Positions 28,758 to 40,558 are shown, numbered from the stretch's first letter. The stretch is 64,000 bases of DNA from Microcebus murinus (GCF_040939455.1 NC_134112.1:63567001-63631000); one strand, 5' to 3'. Notes: a model not told the origin generated them from the sequence alone. Made by a program: numbers and translations.

Positions 28758-30720
28758 AAGACACTCTCCAACCAAAGTGAAAGAGCCCTTATTAAGTGCT
28801 AATGCTTGGTTGTTAAATTAGAAGGAATAATCTCCTGGATCCATATTTCTCATCTAAAAAAGGCTGTATGTCCCAAGTGGACTATTTTCCCAGAAGGTGA
28901 CCTCCAACTCAAAATAAGTCAAGTCTAGCCCAAGAAGAAGACAACCTCTGATGTAGACAACTAAAACCCAAGAGTCCAGACCAGGCCTGTGTCTAATTGA
29001 ACACTCATTGTTAACAACCGTTAATAGGTGGGGAAGATTTTCCTTTATGAGCCCCCAGTAAAGTTCTTTATTTTTGTCCTTAGTTCTCATGTCTTGGTAC
29101 TACCCTCACCAGCTGTTGCCTGTGAAGCAAATCTTTTGCAGTGGTTCCAGTACTATGCTGATAGACTACACAAAGATGCTTGCTGGGTATGCAGTCTCAC
29201 ATCCCTTTCCACTAGGTCTGGTTCTCCAAGGTGGGCATATCTCCTCTCCCTGGACAAGATGGCTAGAATATTATAAATATATCCATTTTTCTAAGAACCA
29301 TTCATCAGTACTTGACACTAGTATGACCAAGGATAATGTACATTACTGGTCTATTAATAATATTTTACAGTATAAAGGGCGTGGGAAGAGCTGCTTCTTC
29401 TTTTATTTTATTTTTCTTTTTCTATTTTTTTTAGCTTCAGAGTGATTTTATTCGAATGAACACGCCCTCTGGACCCTTGGGGCGATGTCTAATTTTCTTG
29501 GGGTGAAGGGAACGGTGTGCGGATTTAAGGTCTGTACGAACCCTCACATCCCAGGTATGGAAGCATAAGAAAACTGAAAAGCCCAGGCTTAATCTTAAAA
29601 TAGATAAAAGGAAACTCACAAGCAATGACGTTACAACCACTCGGAGCAATCCGCTGCCATTTCCTCAGACAACTGCACACAGGAGAGCCAAAGGTGCTTC
29701 TTTGGTAAAATAACTAGTTCATTAGCTTTAATACTGGCACTGCCTCAGCTGAGGGATGAAACACTGGTACTGCCCCAGATGACAGGTAAGACAACTCAGT
29801 TTCAGGAAAGTATAACACAAATGTGGGATGGTGTTTTCTGGCTTACCCCCTCCTGTGGTTAGCTCAATCAACTTACCTCCTTATGTTGGGAACATGGAAA
29901 TAATAGCAAAGATACCTGGCCCAGTGGCACTAGAGATATGAGAGGGATACCCAAAGAACACTATCCACACCATTATATTACAAAGTACTAACTGGCATGC
30001 CACTGAATGTGCACAATGACCAGATATTTATGGGTTAGCTCCAAATGGATGCCTCAACTATGTGGCACTAACTTATGTCCATGGTTACCCCCAGGATGGT
30101 TAGGACAATGTCCTTTGGGTTATACTTAGGCACAAGGTTGAGTAGTTCATACCCTGTCAAAACCTGAAAATTTTCCTCATTTGCAATCTCACTGGGTCCA
30201 TTCTGTGTTCCACTGGTATGATCATTTAGCTTTCATCTTCATACCACAACAGGATATTGAGGATATCATTTGGCATGTAGAGGCCCTAGCCAATTATCCA
30301 TAAAATGCCCTAAATGGTAGCTGCATGGGTATTTTCTTATTAAACAATGAAGTTACTCTTATGAGAAAGGCTGTGTTACAGGACTATATGGTTTCAGACC
30401 TACTCACTGTATCCAGAGAGGGAACCTGTACCTTCATAAAAACTGAGTGCTGTGTCTGTATCCCAGATGAATCAGATAACATCACTGTATTAATTGCTGA
30501 TATGAAAACTCACATAACTAACCTTTTAGATCCAACATTCTCTCCAAATGATTGGCTAAGTAGCTGGTTTGAATCTTGGGGAACTTGGTGGCAAAGTTCT
30601 TTTTTGCAGGAATTATAATCTCCTGTGTTTTGTCCTGTTTTTGTCTTTCCTGCTGCAGCATTTGTTTGCAATGGAGTCAACACATGACTGAAAAGACCAA
30701 AATAGTGGTTGCTGAAAGAA
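28758..30720 (+). pseudogene. env: ERV env remnant
   Basis: The surface part is unreadable apart from short pieces and is interrupted by a retrocopy (29400-29694). The transmembrane part keeps a 97-codon frame (30325-30618) with a CX6CC motif (CTFIKTECC, 30427-30453) and a Trp-rich stretch, SPNDWLSSWFESWGTWW, before it stops. This motif is typical of gammaretrovirus-like Env. There is no signal peptide, intact surface subunit or fusion peptide in frame, so it cannot make a complete envelope. Confidence 0.82.
29400..29694 (-). pseudogene. Unidentified retrocopy inside ERV env
   Basis: A roughly 290-bp insertion whose + strand starts with a T-rich run (to 29432), so its sense strand is minus with an A-tail. 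An AATAAA signal is the complement of 29447-29452. Both flanks carry tgcttctt (29392-29399 and 29695-29702). The sense strand is unusually CpG-rich for this region and has a 70-codon open frame (29649-29437) ending LHPKKIRHRPKGPEGVF... before TGA. I do not recognise the parent gene; the frame may not be the original one. Confidence 0.55.
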
Positions 30721-30948
30721 TTTAACATGTTATTGTTTAGCTTGACTCCAGTAACAAAATCACTTCCTTCATGTTGCTTTAATCTTGGCCTATACTCCAG
30801 CAGCTTTATAGCTTGTCCAATCCCCCTTCATTGTAAGACATGACATTCTAGGAATGAGCCTTCCTAGTGATGTAGGCCAAAACTCAAGGACATAAAGGAG
30901 TCAAAATTATTGAGTTCATCTATGATGCTTTCTTTGAAAGATCTTGAT

Positions 30949-30961
30949 GGAAAGGGGAAAA
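30949..30961 (+). promoter_or_regulatory. ERV polypurine tract
   Basis: GGAAAGGGGAAAA directly before the 3' LTR, the expected plus-strand primer. Confidence 0.88.
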
Positions 30962-31520
30962 TGTGCAAATAAATAAAATTTAAAAGCTGTTGGAACCCAA
31001 AAACTCTTTAAGCTTTAAGAGAGATTTAACTGTGATCTGTCATGCAACATGTCGTTGTGACTTCTGCTTCTTAGATTATAGATTAACTCTCTTCCTCATT
31101 GTTCTTGTTTTGAAAATGACTAGGAAAGACCAGGGACCAGAACTCCTCCCCTTTCAATCACTGGTCTTTGTTATAAATTAACTGCCTCCTTATTGTCCTG
31201 TACCTAACTCAGGCCAGATGGTGCAAAAGACCCTGGGACTGTCACATCTTCAGTTTGGAACGTTAAAGATACCTTTTCAGTAAAGAAAAAGATCGCCTCA
31301 ACTAATCAGATTACTAAAACTATGCATTAGAATTTATATAGAAAGATGTTAAGATTCTGTTAGGTATCTACCTTATAACTGACCTCAAACTTCTACACGT
31401 TGGAACACTGACTTCTATTCTTTGGAATCTGTGCTTCCTGGGTGATCATCCCCAAACTTAGCACTTGAATAAACTCTCTTCAAACTATATCCTGATGCTT
31501 TTGATTATTTTAGGTTGACA
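30962..31520 (+). repeat. ERV 3' LTR
   Basis: 559 bp, TGTGCAAATAAATAA to GGTTGACA, with AATAAA at 31468-31473. Colinear with 21751-22312. Confidence 0.93.
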
Positions 31521-31620
31521 AGAGATTAGGTGTATTTCCTGAATTTCTTAGAGAGTAGCCGAGCTGGGAATCAAATTCCCAGCTCATACTCTGAATCAGT
31601 GCTGTGTGTCACCTCCCACT
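31521..31620 (+). repeat. MIR SINE, right part (split by ERV)
   Basis: 'agagattaggtgtatttcctgaat' then 'ccgagctgggaatcaaattccc' and 'tgaatcagtgctgtgt' continue the MIR interrupted at 21750. Confidence 0.82.
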
Positions 31621-31668
31621 AGACAGTGATGGGCAACATGGAGGATACCACAAAACTAAGGAAGAAAG

Positions 31669-31795
31669 GGCCAGATGTGGTGGCTCACACCTGTAATCCT
31701 AGCACTCTGGAAGGCTGAGGTGAGAGGATTGCTTGAGGTCAGGAGTTCAAGACCACCCTTAGCAAGAGTGACAGTCTGTCTCTCAGATTTAAAAA

Positions 31796-31848
<53 letters not shown>
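31669..31848 (+). repeat. Alu left-arm monomer with (TA)n tail
   Basis: About 120 bp of Alu left arm only, then A-run, then (TA)21 at about 31804-31846. Exact 18-bp duplication aaaactaaggaagaaagg at 31652-31669 and 31849-31866 shows this monomer inserted as such. Confidence 0.88.
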
Positions 31849-31849
<1 letters not shown>

Positions 31850-31866
31850 AAACTAAGGAAGAAAGG

Positions 31867-33264
31867 AAAAGGAATTAAGTTTATTGGGCACTTTACTATG
31901 GTCCAGAAAGTTCTATCATTGTATTTAATTATGATAATGTAATGAATATTCCTTCATTATACGTTGAGAAAGGTTAGGAAACTTGTCCAAGGTCAAAGAC
32001 ATAAGCTTTAGCCCTCAAGAAACTTATTTCTACTGAGGGTAAACCTACACACAGAAGGAACTGGCAAAGCTATAAGATGATGTAGAAAATCTGTCATAGG
32101 AATAAAAGTATAGCAAGATCTTCAAGGAGAAAGTGTTAGTCCAAGGGAGATGCCGGTCAGGCTTCTGTGAGGAAAAGGAGTTTGTGACCTTAGATGTGAT
32201 GTATAGGATTTGGATAAATAGAGAGGAGAAGTGAACAGCATTGTTCCTGATTGTTGCTCTTTTCTGTACTTGTAATTTTCCTCTTTTGGTAATTGTCTTA
32301 TTATTTTACAAGACATGGACTTTAGGGTTGACAAAAAGTCATTTCCTGATTCATCTCTTTTGATAGAAATTTCAAAGCAGAGACAAATGCCTAAACTTAG
32401 AAAACCATAAGATACATGAGAGAAAGAGCAAAATACAGAAAAGGAAGAGAAAGGATGTTGTTCTCCTGAGGTTAGTATAGGGTGGAAAGGGTAGACATCG
32501 GGAAATGAAGAAATGAAAGGAAAGAAAAATTTAGAAAAGGAAAGTGAAATTAAAGAAAGAAAAGTGGAATTCCCAGAGGGAAGTCTATTTTGAATTATGA
32601 CTTGGGTTTAAAACTTTCATGGCCCAGGCCACTGATCTGAATGCTCTTAGAGAAGCTATCATAAATAAAATGCTAAGCTAGTCATGTTTTTTGTTTTAAA
32701 GAATGTTAGAGGTATGAAAAAGAAGAAAAGTTTTCTCAGCCAAGACTTTTGTCAGCCTCTTCAGATCAGTAACACGTTGTCTCAATCTGGGGAAGTATTG
32801 CTACTGCTTAGCATTTGGGGTGAAGCCAACTGCAATGTTCAGCAAATATGGGTTCTATCTACTTGAAAATAATTGCCTTTACATCTTGTGACATCTTCCA
32901 TGGACTCTGCAATGAAAATAAATTATAATCCCTTTGGGTGGGAGCAACTAAATTAGAAAGAAAAATGATTAGAAACAGAAGGCAGCTTGACGCTTGTGAT
33001 GCCAGATTTGTTCAACATGTGATTCAAAAGCTGTGGATAAGTTTTTCTGGCCAGTCTCCCAATTAACAACCTTTAGCTTACTCAAAAGCCAAAATCCATG
33101 ACTCAAAAGAGCGTGCTAGAAAGAAATTTTTGACAGATAAAATTAGCTATTCCTGGCAACATCAAATAACATATACATATACTCATGTACCTTTTTTTTG
33201 GGAATGAAGCTCAAAATACACCAAGATCTAACTTAAACTGCTCCCCAGTGCTCTAAAACTCAAC
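31867..33264. other. Intergenic, nothing recognised
   Basis: Purine-rich and A/T-rich unique-looking sequence; no exon, RNA gene or assignable repeat. Confidence 0.5.
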
Positions 33265-33475
33265 TATAATAGCTAACATTTATCAAGTGCTTACTACATG
33301 CCAGGCATTACATTTAATTCTTACACCAACATTATGAGATAAGGACTATTCTCACATAATCTTACTTTAAAGATGATGAAACTGAGTCCAGGGCAAAATT
33401 AATAACTTGATCAAGGTCACACAGAATATGACAGAGCCAGGACTGAAAGTGAGACAATCTAACTGCACTACACTC
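33265..33475 (+). repeat. MIR SINE
   Basis: 'tatcaagtgcttactacatgccaggcatt', 'ttaaagatgatgaaactgagtcc' and 'gatcaaggtcacacagaatatgacagagccagg' are classic MIR blocks in order. Confidence 0.88.
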
Positions 33476-33484
33476 TTAGAATAA

Positions 33485-34150
33485 GTCCTTATCCCAAAGG
33501 AGTTTATAACCTAATACTGGGTTCAGAAAAGTACCCTTCAGTGTGATAAGTGCATGCATACTAAGAGTACTAAGGACAATGAAGTAAAGTCATCTAACCT
33601 TGCCTTTGGCTATTAGGGAAGTCACCATCAAAGGGACAGTTAAACCAAGACAGAAGCCAGGGATGGAGAAAGAGGGAAAGAATTCTAGACAGAGGAAGAA
33701 GCAGGTCACCAGGTCCAGAGATAAAAGAGAGCTCAATAACCTCTCACTGACTTGTTGAAAAAAAAAAAAAGAGAGCTCAGTATCACGGGTGCATAGAAAG
33801 AGAGGACTGATGGCAATGGTGAGCCATTTTGAAAGATTTTAAACTAAGGGTGAGCCTGACTAGATGTGCATTTCTGAAACTTTTGGGAGTTGCTTTGGAG
33901 AATAACAAGAGGAGAGTCAAAGAGACCTGCTAGGCTATTGCCTTGGGGTAATCCTGGCGTGGCCCTAGGCAGTAGCAGTGGAGATGGAGAGAAGCAGATG
34001 AACTGGATAGCTATTCAAAAAGTGGCCTTGACAGTAGATGACATTAAAGGTAACAAGAAGGAATCAAGATGGCTCCTAAGTTTCTGGCCTGAGCAACAGG
34101 ATGGGTAGGATGCCATTCACCAAAATGGGAAATCCAGGAAGGAGCAGGTT
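33485..34150 (+). repeat. LINE-2-like fragment
   Basis: Loose resemblance to L2: 'agtgtgataagtgcatgcatac', 'tggtgagccattttgaaagattttaaac' and 'tttggagaataacaagagg'. Diverged; edges uncertain. Confidence 0.45.
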
Positions 34151-34165
34151 CAAGAATAGGAAGAA

Positions 34166-34783
34166 GGCCAGGTATAATGGCATATATCTGTAATTCCAGC
34201 ACTTTGGGAGGCTGAGGTGGGAGGTTGGCTTGAGGCAGGAGTTCAAGACCAGCTAGACAAAAAATTTAAAAATTAGGCCGGGCGCGGTGGCTCACGCCTG
34301 TAATCCTAGCTCTCTGGGAGGCCGAGGCGGGCGGATTGCTCAAGGTCAGGAGTTCAAAACCAGCCTGAGCAAGAGCGAGACCCCGTCTCTACTATAAATA
34401 GAAAGAAATTAATTGGCCAACTGATATGTATATAAAAAATTAGCCGGGCATGGTGGCGCATGCCTGTAGTCCCAGCTACTCGGGAGGCTGAGGCAGAAGG
34501 ATCGCTCGAGCCCAGGAGTGTGAGGTTGCTGTGAGCGAGGCTGATGCCACGGCACTCACTCTAGCCTGGGCAACAAAGCGAGACTCTGTCTCAAAAAAAA
34601 AAAAAAAAAAAAAAAATTAGCCAGGCATGGTGGCACACGCTTGTAGTCCCAGCTACTCAGGAGGTTGAGCCAGAGGGATCACTTGAGCCCATGAGTTTGA
34701 GATTGCAGTAAGCTATGATGATGCCACCACATTCTACCCTGGGCAACAGAGCCATACTCTGTCTTTAAAAAAAAAAAAAAAAA
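34166..34783 (+). repeat. Old Alu containing a younger Alu
   Basis: Left arm at 34166-34275 and right arm at 34617-34783 belong to one old Alu, separated in its middle A-rich linker by the young Alu at 34276-34616. Confidence 0.9.
34276..34616 (+). repeat. Young Alu nested in old Alu
   Basis: Lemur-type dimer with 24-A tail; flanked by aaaaatta on both sides, inserted in the host Alu's linker. Confidence 0.95.
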
Positions 34784-34796
34784 GAATAGAAAAGGG

Positions 34797-35000
34797 CACA
34801 TGCTCTCACATTCTGTTCCCTTCTCTCTCTCTCACTCTCACTCTCTCTCTCCACTGTGTGAGGACATAGCAAAGGCAGCCATCTGCAAGCCAGGATGAAG
34901 ACCCTCACCAGATCCCAACCATGTTGGCATCCTGATCTTGGACTTCCAGCCTCCAGAAATTTGAGACATAAATTTCTATTCTTTAAGCCAAAAAAATTCA
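34797..35000 (+). repeat. MaLR LTR 3' part (MLT-like)
   Basis: 'ccactgtgtgaggacatagcaaagg', 'ggcatcctgatcttggacttccagcctccag' and 'gacataaatttctattctttaagcc' are the 3' half of a MaLR LTR. A short CT/CA-rich run sits at 34824-34850. Confidence 0.8.
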
Positions 35001-35034
35001 AATAAACAAAAAGAATAGGAAGACAAAAAAAGCA

Positions 35035-37089
35035 ATGATTAGGGGAAGGGTAAGATGACCAACTGGAGACATTGGTCCCCAGATCATCCCAAAAGGAAGA
35101 AAATGCCTCAGGTGCAAAATCTTAACTCAGGGAAAATACTAAGGGAAGGTGCCAGAACTTACCCTTACCAGACATCCCATGGGAAGAAGTTTCAGAGCAG
35201 AACAAGAAGAAGCAAGATTTTGGCAGAGACTGACCCGGCAGGAATTGGAGTCTAGCAGGAAGGGTGGGTGGGACTGTTTACTTTTCCTCCCCTAACACCT
35301 GCCCGAGAGCTTTTCTACCCTGGCAAATCCAGGTTGCCTCCCCGACCTCAGACCCAAGCTGAGACAGTGGGCACTATATTGCCTGCACACACGCTGGGTT
35401 CCTCTCTTCTGCCAGGGAAGTCACAGCCCCTCAGTCTCCTTGTCACTTGATCCCACATGAACATTTCCCATTTGGACTGTGACACCACAAAGGAACAGGG
35501 AGACACAGGAGAGCAGCAGGGGTCCTGGAGTGTTGACCCGCAGGACAGGCTGCTCCAAGGGAACTGGGAAGTGCTGTGAATGCTTTGTAGGACAGAGGAA
35601 GGCAGCACGCACACTTTCCTTGCACCTCAGAGCCCCTGGCTCACGATTCAAAATTGTCTGCTCCCCTCCCAGTGGAGACACAGGTACAGAGAGGAGCCCA
35701 TAGGGTAGCAGAGTGTCCTCACTCCAGAGCAGAAGCAGTACCAGAGCCCAAGAAGGGATGTAGAGATGGGGACCTCCTCTCCTCCAACCACCCAGTGCTG
35801 TGGACACAGCCACTTCTGCTCCCAAGATGAGCTTTTGGCATGGGTGTGCTGTGGGACAGCCAGCTCTAGGTGCACCCCCAATAGTACTCTGCTCACCACA
35901 CCCAGGTTTTGCACAAAGGGTGTGGCTCATTTCCTTCATAGACAGGCAGCATTTTTGCAGCTGTCCTGACCAAGGAATCTCAGCTCCTGGGTCTCTACAT
36001 TGCTGAATGCATAGCCAACATGCCCCAGGACCCACTTGGACCTCAGCAGCCTTAGGGGACAGTGGGTCCCAGGGGAGCTATGAGTATCCTGGAGCTTGGG
36101 CATTCAGTGTGGGCTGCTTCCAGCTAAGAAAAGAGTACAGCACACCAGGGGACCCCTTAAGACAAAGGGGACCAAGGTACCAGCCTCCTGACCCCAGATT
36201 TGGAGCCTACTCTTCCTCCTCCCCTCTGCCACTACCGCTGCCAATGCAGCTATGGCTATTTCTGCTTGGGACTGGTGAGGGTTCCACAGGGGACAATTAA
36301 GCCAGGGCACATGGGAGCAGCTGCCTTGCCTCTGACAGAACACCTATCATACCCAGGACTTCCACAAAGGTTGGGGTTCACTCCTTTCCCTCTAAAAAGC
36401 TCCAGAAAGCACTTTTATGTGCCCCAAGAACAAAAACTATCACCTCCACTGAGGAATGGCAGGGCTATCTGTACTCTTCCAGAGCTGCTCATCTCTTCTG
36501 GGAGGAGTCTACTCACCCTGGCATCTGGACACTTTTGTGTCCCCGAAGGACAGAGACCACTGTCACTACTGAGGTAGGTAGGTGTGAACAGCTTGTGTGG
36601 CCCACAGCTGCTTGCCTCTGCTAATATTGTCAAGATGGGCCAGCTTCTCCTGTCCAGGCTCACAGTTCACCTGCTATTGCCCTGCCTCAGTATCCTTCTG
36701 GACCAGAAGATCACCTCATTCCTCACTATCACAGCCCTTGCCTGAACTCAGGGGGGCTTGAGGGCAAGTTTGCCAGCCTGGTCTCAGTCTGGTCCTCCCA
36801 GGACTCAAGGATGATATCCAGGTGCCTGGGGACTAGGGACTACCTAATTTTGTCTACCATTGCCTGTGACTAAACATTCTCTCCAGGTCTGAGGTCCAAC
36901 TGACCCAAATGTCAGCAACACTATAGTGGGTACTTACATGCATGAGCCAAAGGGCAGCATACCTCTTTCTCTCTATGCTCAGCAGCAGAGTTCTTGGCAG
37001 AGGATAACAGGTGAACTTCAAAGCCATCTGTTTTGAGCTGAGGGAAGAGGTTCCAGACAAGAAGGAATCAGCATAAGAACTCTGGCAAT
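35035..37089 (+). promoter_or_regulatory. LINE-1 5' UTR
   Basis: GC-richer 2-kb leader beginning 'taagatgaccaactggagacattgg' and joining ORF1 without a break. Identified by position and composition; length is on the long side, so part may be other sequence. It contains an antisense 204-codon frame (36035-35421) with no family resemblance. Confidence 0.6.
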
Positions 37090-38130
37090 ATGAAAAAACA
37101 GATTCTTTCAACACCACTCAAGGATTACACTAGCTTTCCAACAATGGACTCCAACCAAAAGGAAATTTTTGACATGTCAGATATGGAATTCAAAATATGG
37201 ATCACAAGTAAGCTCAATGAGATCAACGAGAAAGTTGAAAACCAACACAAAGAAATCAGAAAACTAATTCAGGACATGAATGGAAAATTCACTGAAGAGA
37301 AAGATTTTTAAAAAGCCCAGAATTTCTGGAAATGAAAGAGTCACTTAGGGAATTTCAAAATACAACAGGAAATTTTAACAACAGACTATACCAGGCAGAA
37401 GAAAGAATTTCAGAGCTTGAAGACAAGGCTTTCAAATCAACCCAGTTAGTCACAAATAAAGAAAAAAGAATAAAGAGAAATGAAGAAAGTCTCTAAGAAA
37501 CATGGGATTATGTAAAATGCCCAAACATAAGAATCATAGGTACCCCTGACAGAAAAGAACAAAAAGCAAAAAGCATGTAAAACCTATTTGAGGGAATAAT
37601 AGATGAAAACTTCCCTGGTCTTGCTAAAGATTTGGGCATCCAAATATAAGAAAGTCATCAAGGTCCCAGAAGACTCATTGCAAATAGGGCATCACCAAGG
37701 AACATAGTTATCAGACTGGCCAAAGTCAAAGAGAAAGAGAAAATCCTACAAGTTACAAGATGAAAACATCAAGTAACTTACAAAGGAAAACCCATCAGAC
37801 TAACAGCAGACTTCTCAGCAGAATCCTTACAAAGCCAGAAGAGATTGGGGTCCTATCTTTAGTCTTCTTAAACAGAATAACTGTCAGTCAAGAATTTTGT
37901 ATCCTGCAAACTAAGGTTCATAAATGAAGGAGAAATAGTCTTTTCCAGACAAGCATACACTAAGGGAATTTGTCACCACTAGATCTGCCCTACAAGAACC
38001 ATTCAAAAGTGCTCTAAACACTGAAATGAATGGTCAATACTCACCAGTGTTAAAACACTTGAAAGTAAAAACTCACAGCTCTTATAAAACAGTAACACCA
38101 GGGAGAATACAAAGCAACTAGGTAATAATC
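37090..38130 (+). pseudogene. LINE-1 ORF1 remnant
   Basis: ORF1 encodes the L1 RNA-binding trimer protein. A 73-codon frame (37090-37311) begins at ATG and contains FDMSDMEFKIWITSKLNEIN, then stops. The following 700 bp read as ORF1 RNA-binding and C-terminal text in shifting frames ('ccagaagagattggggtcc', 'agaattttgtatcctgcaaac'). Confidence 0.82.
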
Positions 38131-38205
38131 AACATGATGACTGGAATGGTATCTCACATATCACTATTAATGTTGAATATAAATGGTCTAAATGGCCCAT
38201 TTAAA

Positions 38206-38366
38206 AAATATAGTTTGGTGGCATGTGTCCAAAGTCCTAGCTACATGGGAGGCTGAGGCAGGGGGATCTCTTGAACCCAGGAGTTGGAGGTTGCAGTGAG
38301 CTATGATGTCATCAATGCACTCTAGACAGGGTGACTAGTGAGACTCTGTCTCAAAAAATATATATA
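38206..38366 (+). repeat. Old Alu right arm in LINE-1
   Basis: 'tttggtggcatgtgtccaaagtcctagc' through 'actctgtctcaaaaaatatatatag' is a single diverged right arm. Confidence 0.8.
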
Positions 38367-38709
<343 letters not shown>

Positions 38710-39563
38710 TATATATATAGATTAGCAGAATGGATAAAAAATAAATAAGAAACACAACCTGCATGAAATCCATTTAACTTGTAAAGAATCTCACAGACTC
38801 AAGGTTAAAAGGTGGAAAAAAAATTCTTGCAAATGGAAACCAAAAGAAAGCAAGAATATTCTTATATTAGGTAAAACAGACTTTAAATCAACAATTGTTA
38901 AAAAAAAAAAAAGATGGGCATTATATAATGATAAAGGGATCAATTCAATAAGAATATATAACAATCCTAAATATATATGCACCTAACATCAGAGCTTCTA
39001 GATTTCTAAAACAAATACTACTGGACTTAAAAAAAGAAATAAACAGCAATGCAGTAATACTGTGGGACTTCAACACTCCACTGACAGAACTAGACAGATT
39101 ATCAAAGCAGAAAATCAACAAAGAAACACTGGACTTAAACATGACTCTAGTATAAATGGACCTAACGCACATTTACAGAATATTCTCCCCAAAAATGCAG
39201 AATATACATTCTTCTCATCAGCACATAGAACATTTTTCCAAGATAGACCTTATGTTAGGCCATAAAACAAGTCTCAGCAATTTTTAAAAATTGAAGTCAT
39301 ACCATGTATCTTCTCAGAACATAGTGGAGTAACTAGAAATAAATTCCAAGAGGAACTCTCTCAACTATACAAATACATGGAAATTAAACAACCTACTGCT
39401 GAATGATCTTTGGATCGATGACAATATCAAGTTGGAAATAAAAAAATATTTGAATTGTATGACAATAGCAACACAAACTACCAAAATTCTCTGGGGTACA
39501 GTAAAAGCAGTGCTAAGAGGGAAGTTCATAGCACTAAATTCCTACATCAAAAAGATAGAAAGA

Positions 39564-39833
39564 GGCCAGGCGTGGTGGCTCAGACCTGTAATCCTAGCAC
39601 TCTGGGTGGCTGAAGTGGGAGGATTGTTTGAGCTCAGGAGTTTGAGACCCTCCTGAGCAAAAGAAAGACCTTGTCTCTACTAAAAATAGAAAAATTAGCC
39701 AGGCATGGTGGTGCACCACTATAATCCCAGCTACTTAGGAGGATGACGCAAGATGAGCCCAAGAGTTTGAGGTTGCTGTGAGCTATGAGAATACCACTGC
39801 ACTCCACCCAATGTGACAGAGCAAGACTGTCAA
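39564..39833 (+). repeat. Alu in LINE-1 ORF2
   Basis: 'ggccaggcgtggtggctcagacctg' through 'gtgacagagcaagactgtc'. Older dimer; its tail has become the GAA repeat that follows. Confidence 0.92.
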
Positions 39834-39956
39834 AGAAGAAGAAGAAGAAGAAGAAGAAGAAGAAGAAGAAGAAGAAGAAGAAGAAGAAGAAGAAGAAGAA
39901 GAAGAAGAAGAAGAAGAAGAAGAAGAAGAAGAAGAAGAAGAAGAAGAAGAAGAAGA
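39834..39956 (+). repeat. (GAA)n microsatellite, about 40 units
   Basis: Uninterrupted GAA/AAG run replacing the A-tail of the Alu before it. Poly-Lys and poly-Leu/Phe frames here are artefacts. Confidence 0.97.
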
Positions 39957-40177
39957 TCACAAATTAACAAACTAATATGACATCTCAAGGAACTAGAAAA
40001 ACAAGAACAAACCAATAAGAGCAGAACTAAAACAAATGGAAACAAACAAAAAATACAAAGGATCAATGAAACAAAAACTTGGTTCTTTGAAAAGATAAAC
40101 AAAACTGACAGATCATTAGCTATATTAACAAGAAAAGAAGAAAGAGGACTCGAATAAACTCAATGAGAAATGAAAAA

Positions 40178-40440
40178 GGACTCGGTGCAGTGCCTTGTGC
40201 CTATAATTATATCACTCTGGGAGGCCAAGTTGGGAGGATCGCTTGAGGTCAGGAGTTAGAGGCGAGCCTGAACAAGAACAAGACCCTATCTTTACTAAAA
40301 ATAGAAAAAAATAGCCAGGCATGGTGGTGTGGGAGATTGAGGCAGGAGAATTGCTTGAGCCCAGGAGTTTGAGGTTGCAGTGAGCTATGATGATGCCACT
40401 GCACTCTTGCCAGGACAACAAAGTGAGATCCTATCTCAAA
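40178..40440 (+). repeat. Alu in LINE-1 ORF2
   Basis: Diverged dimer, 'ggactcggtgcagtgccttgtgcc' through 'gagatcctatctc', with a shortened linker. Confidence 0.9.
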
Positions 40441-40467
40441 AAAAGAAAAGAAAAGAAAAGAAAAGAA

Positions 40468-40551
<84 letters not shown>

Positions 40552-40558
40552 GAAAGAG
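40441..40558 (+). repeat. (GAAAA)n/(GAAA)n microsatellite
   Basis: Begins as GAAAA units and turns into pure GAAA units; the tail of the Alu before it. Confidence 0.97.

Larger units (their letters stand above)
21751..31520 (+). mobile_element. Class I endogenous retrovirus (provirus), defective
   Basis: A complete proviral frame: 5' LTR, tRNA-Arg-type primer site, gag, protease, reverse transcriptase, RNase H, integrase, env, polypurine tract and 3' LTR. It is flanked by the 4-bp duplication agag (21747-21750 and 31521-31524). Class I (gammaretrovirus-like) is inferred from the 4-bp duplication, the Pol sequence and the CX6CC motif in the transmembrane Env. The LTRs differ at roughly one base in eight over the part compared by eye, so the copy is old. 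Every gene has stops or frameshifts. Later insertions inside it are Alus at 22558-22900, 25230-25500 and 27954-28290, a piggyBac MITE at 28406-28753 and a retrocopy at 29400-29694. The family name is not resolved. Confidence 0.9.
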
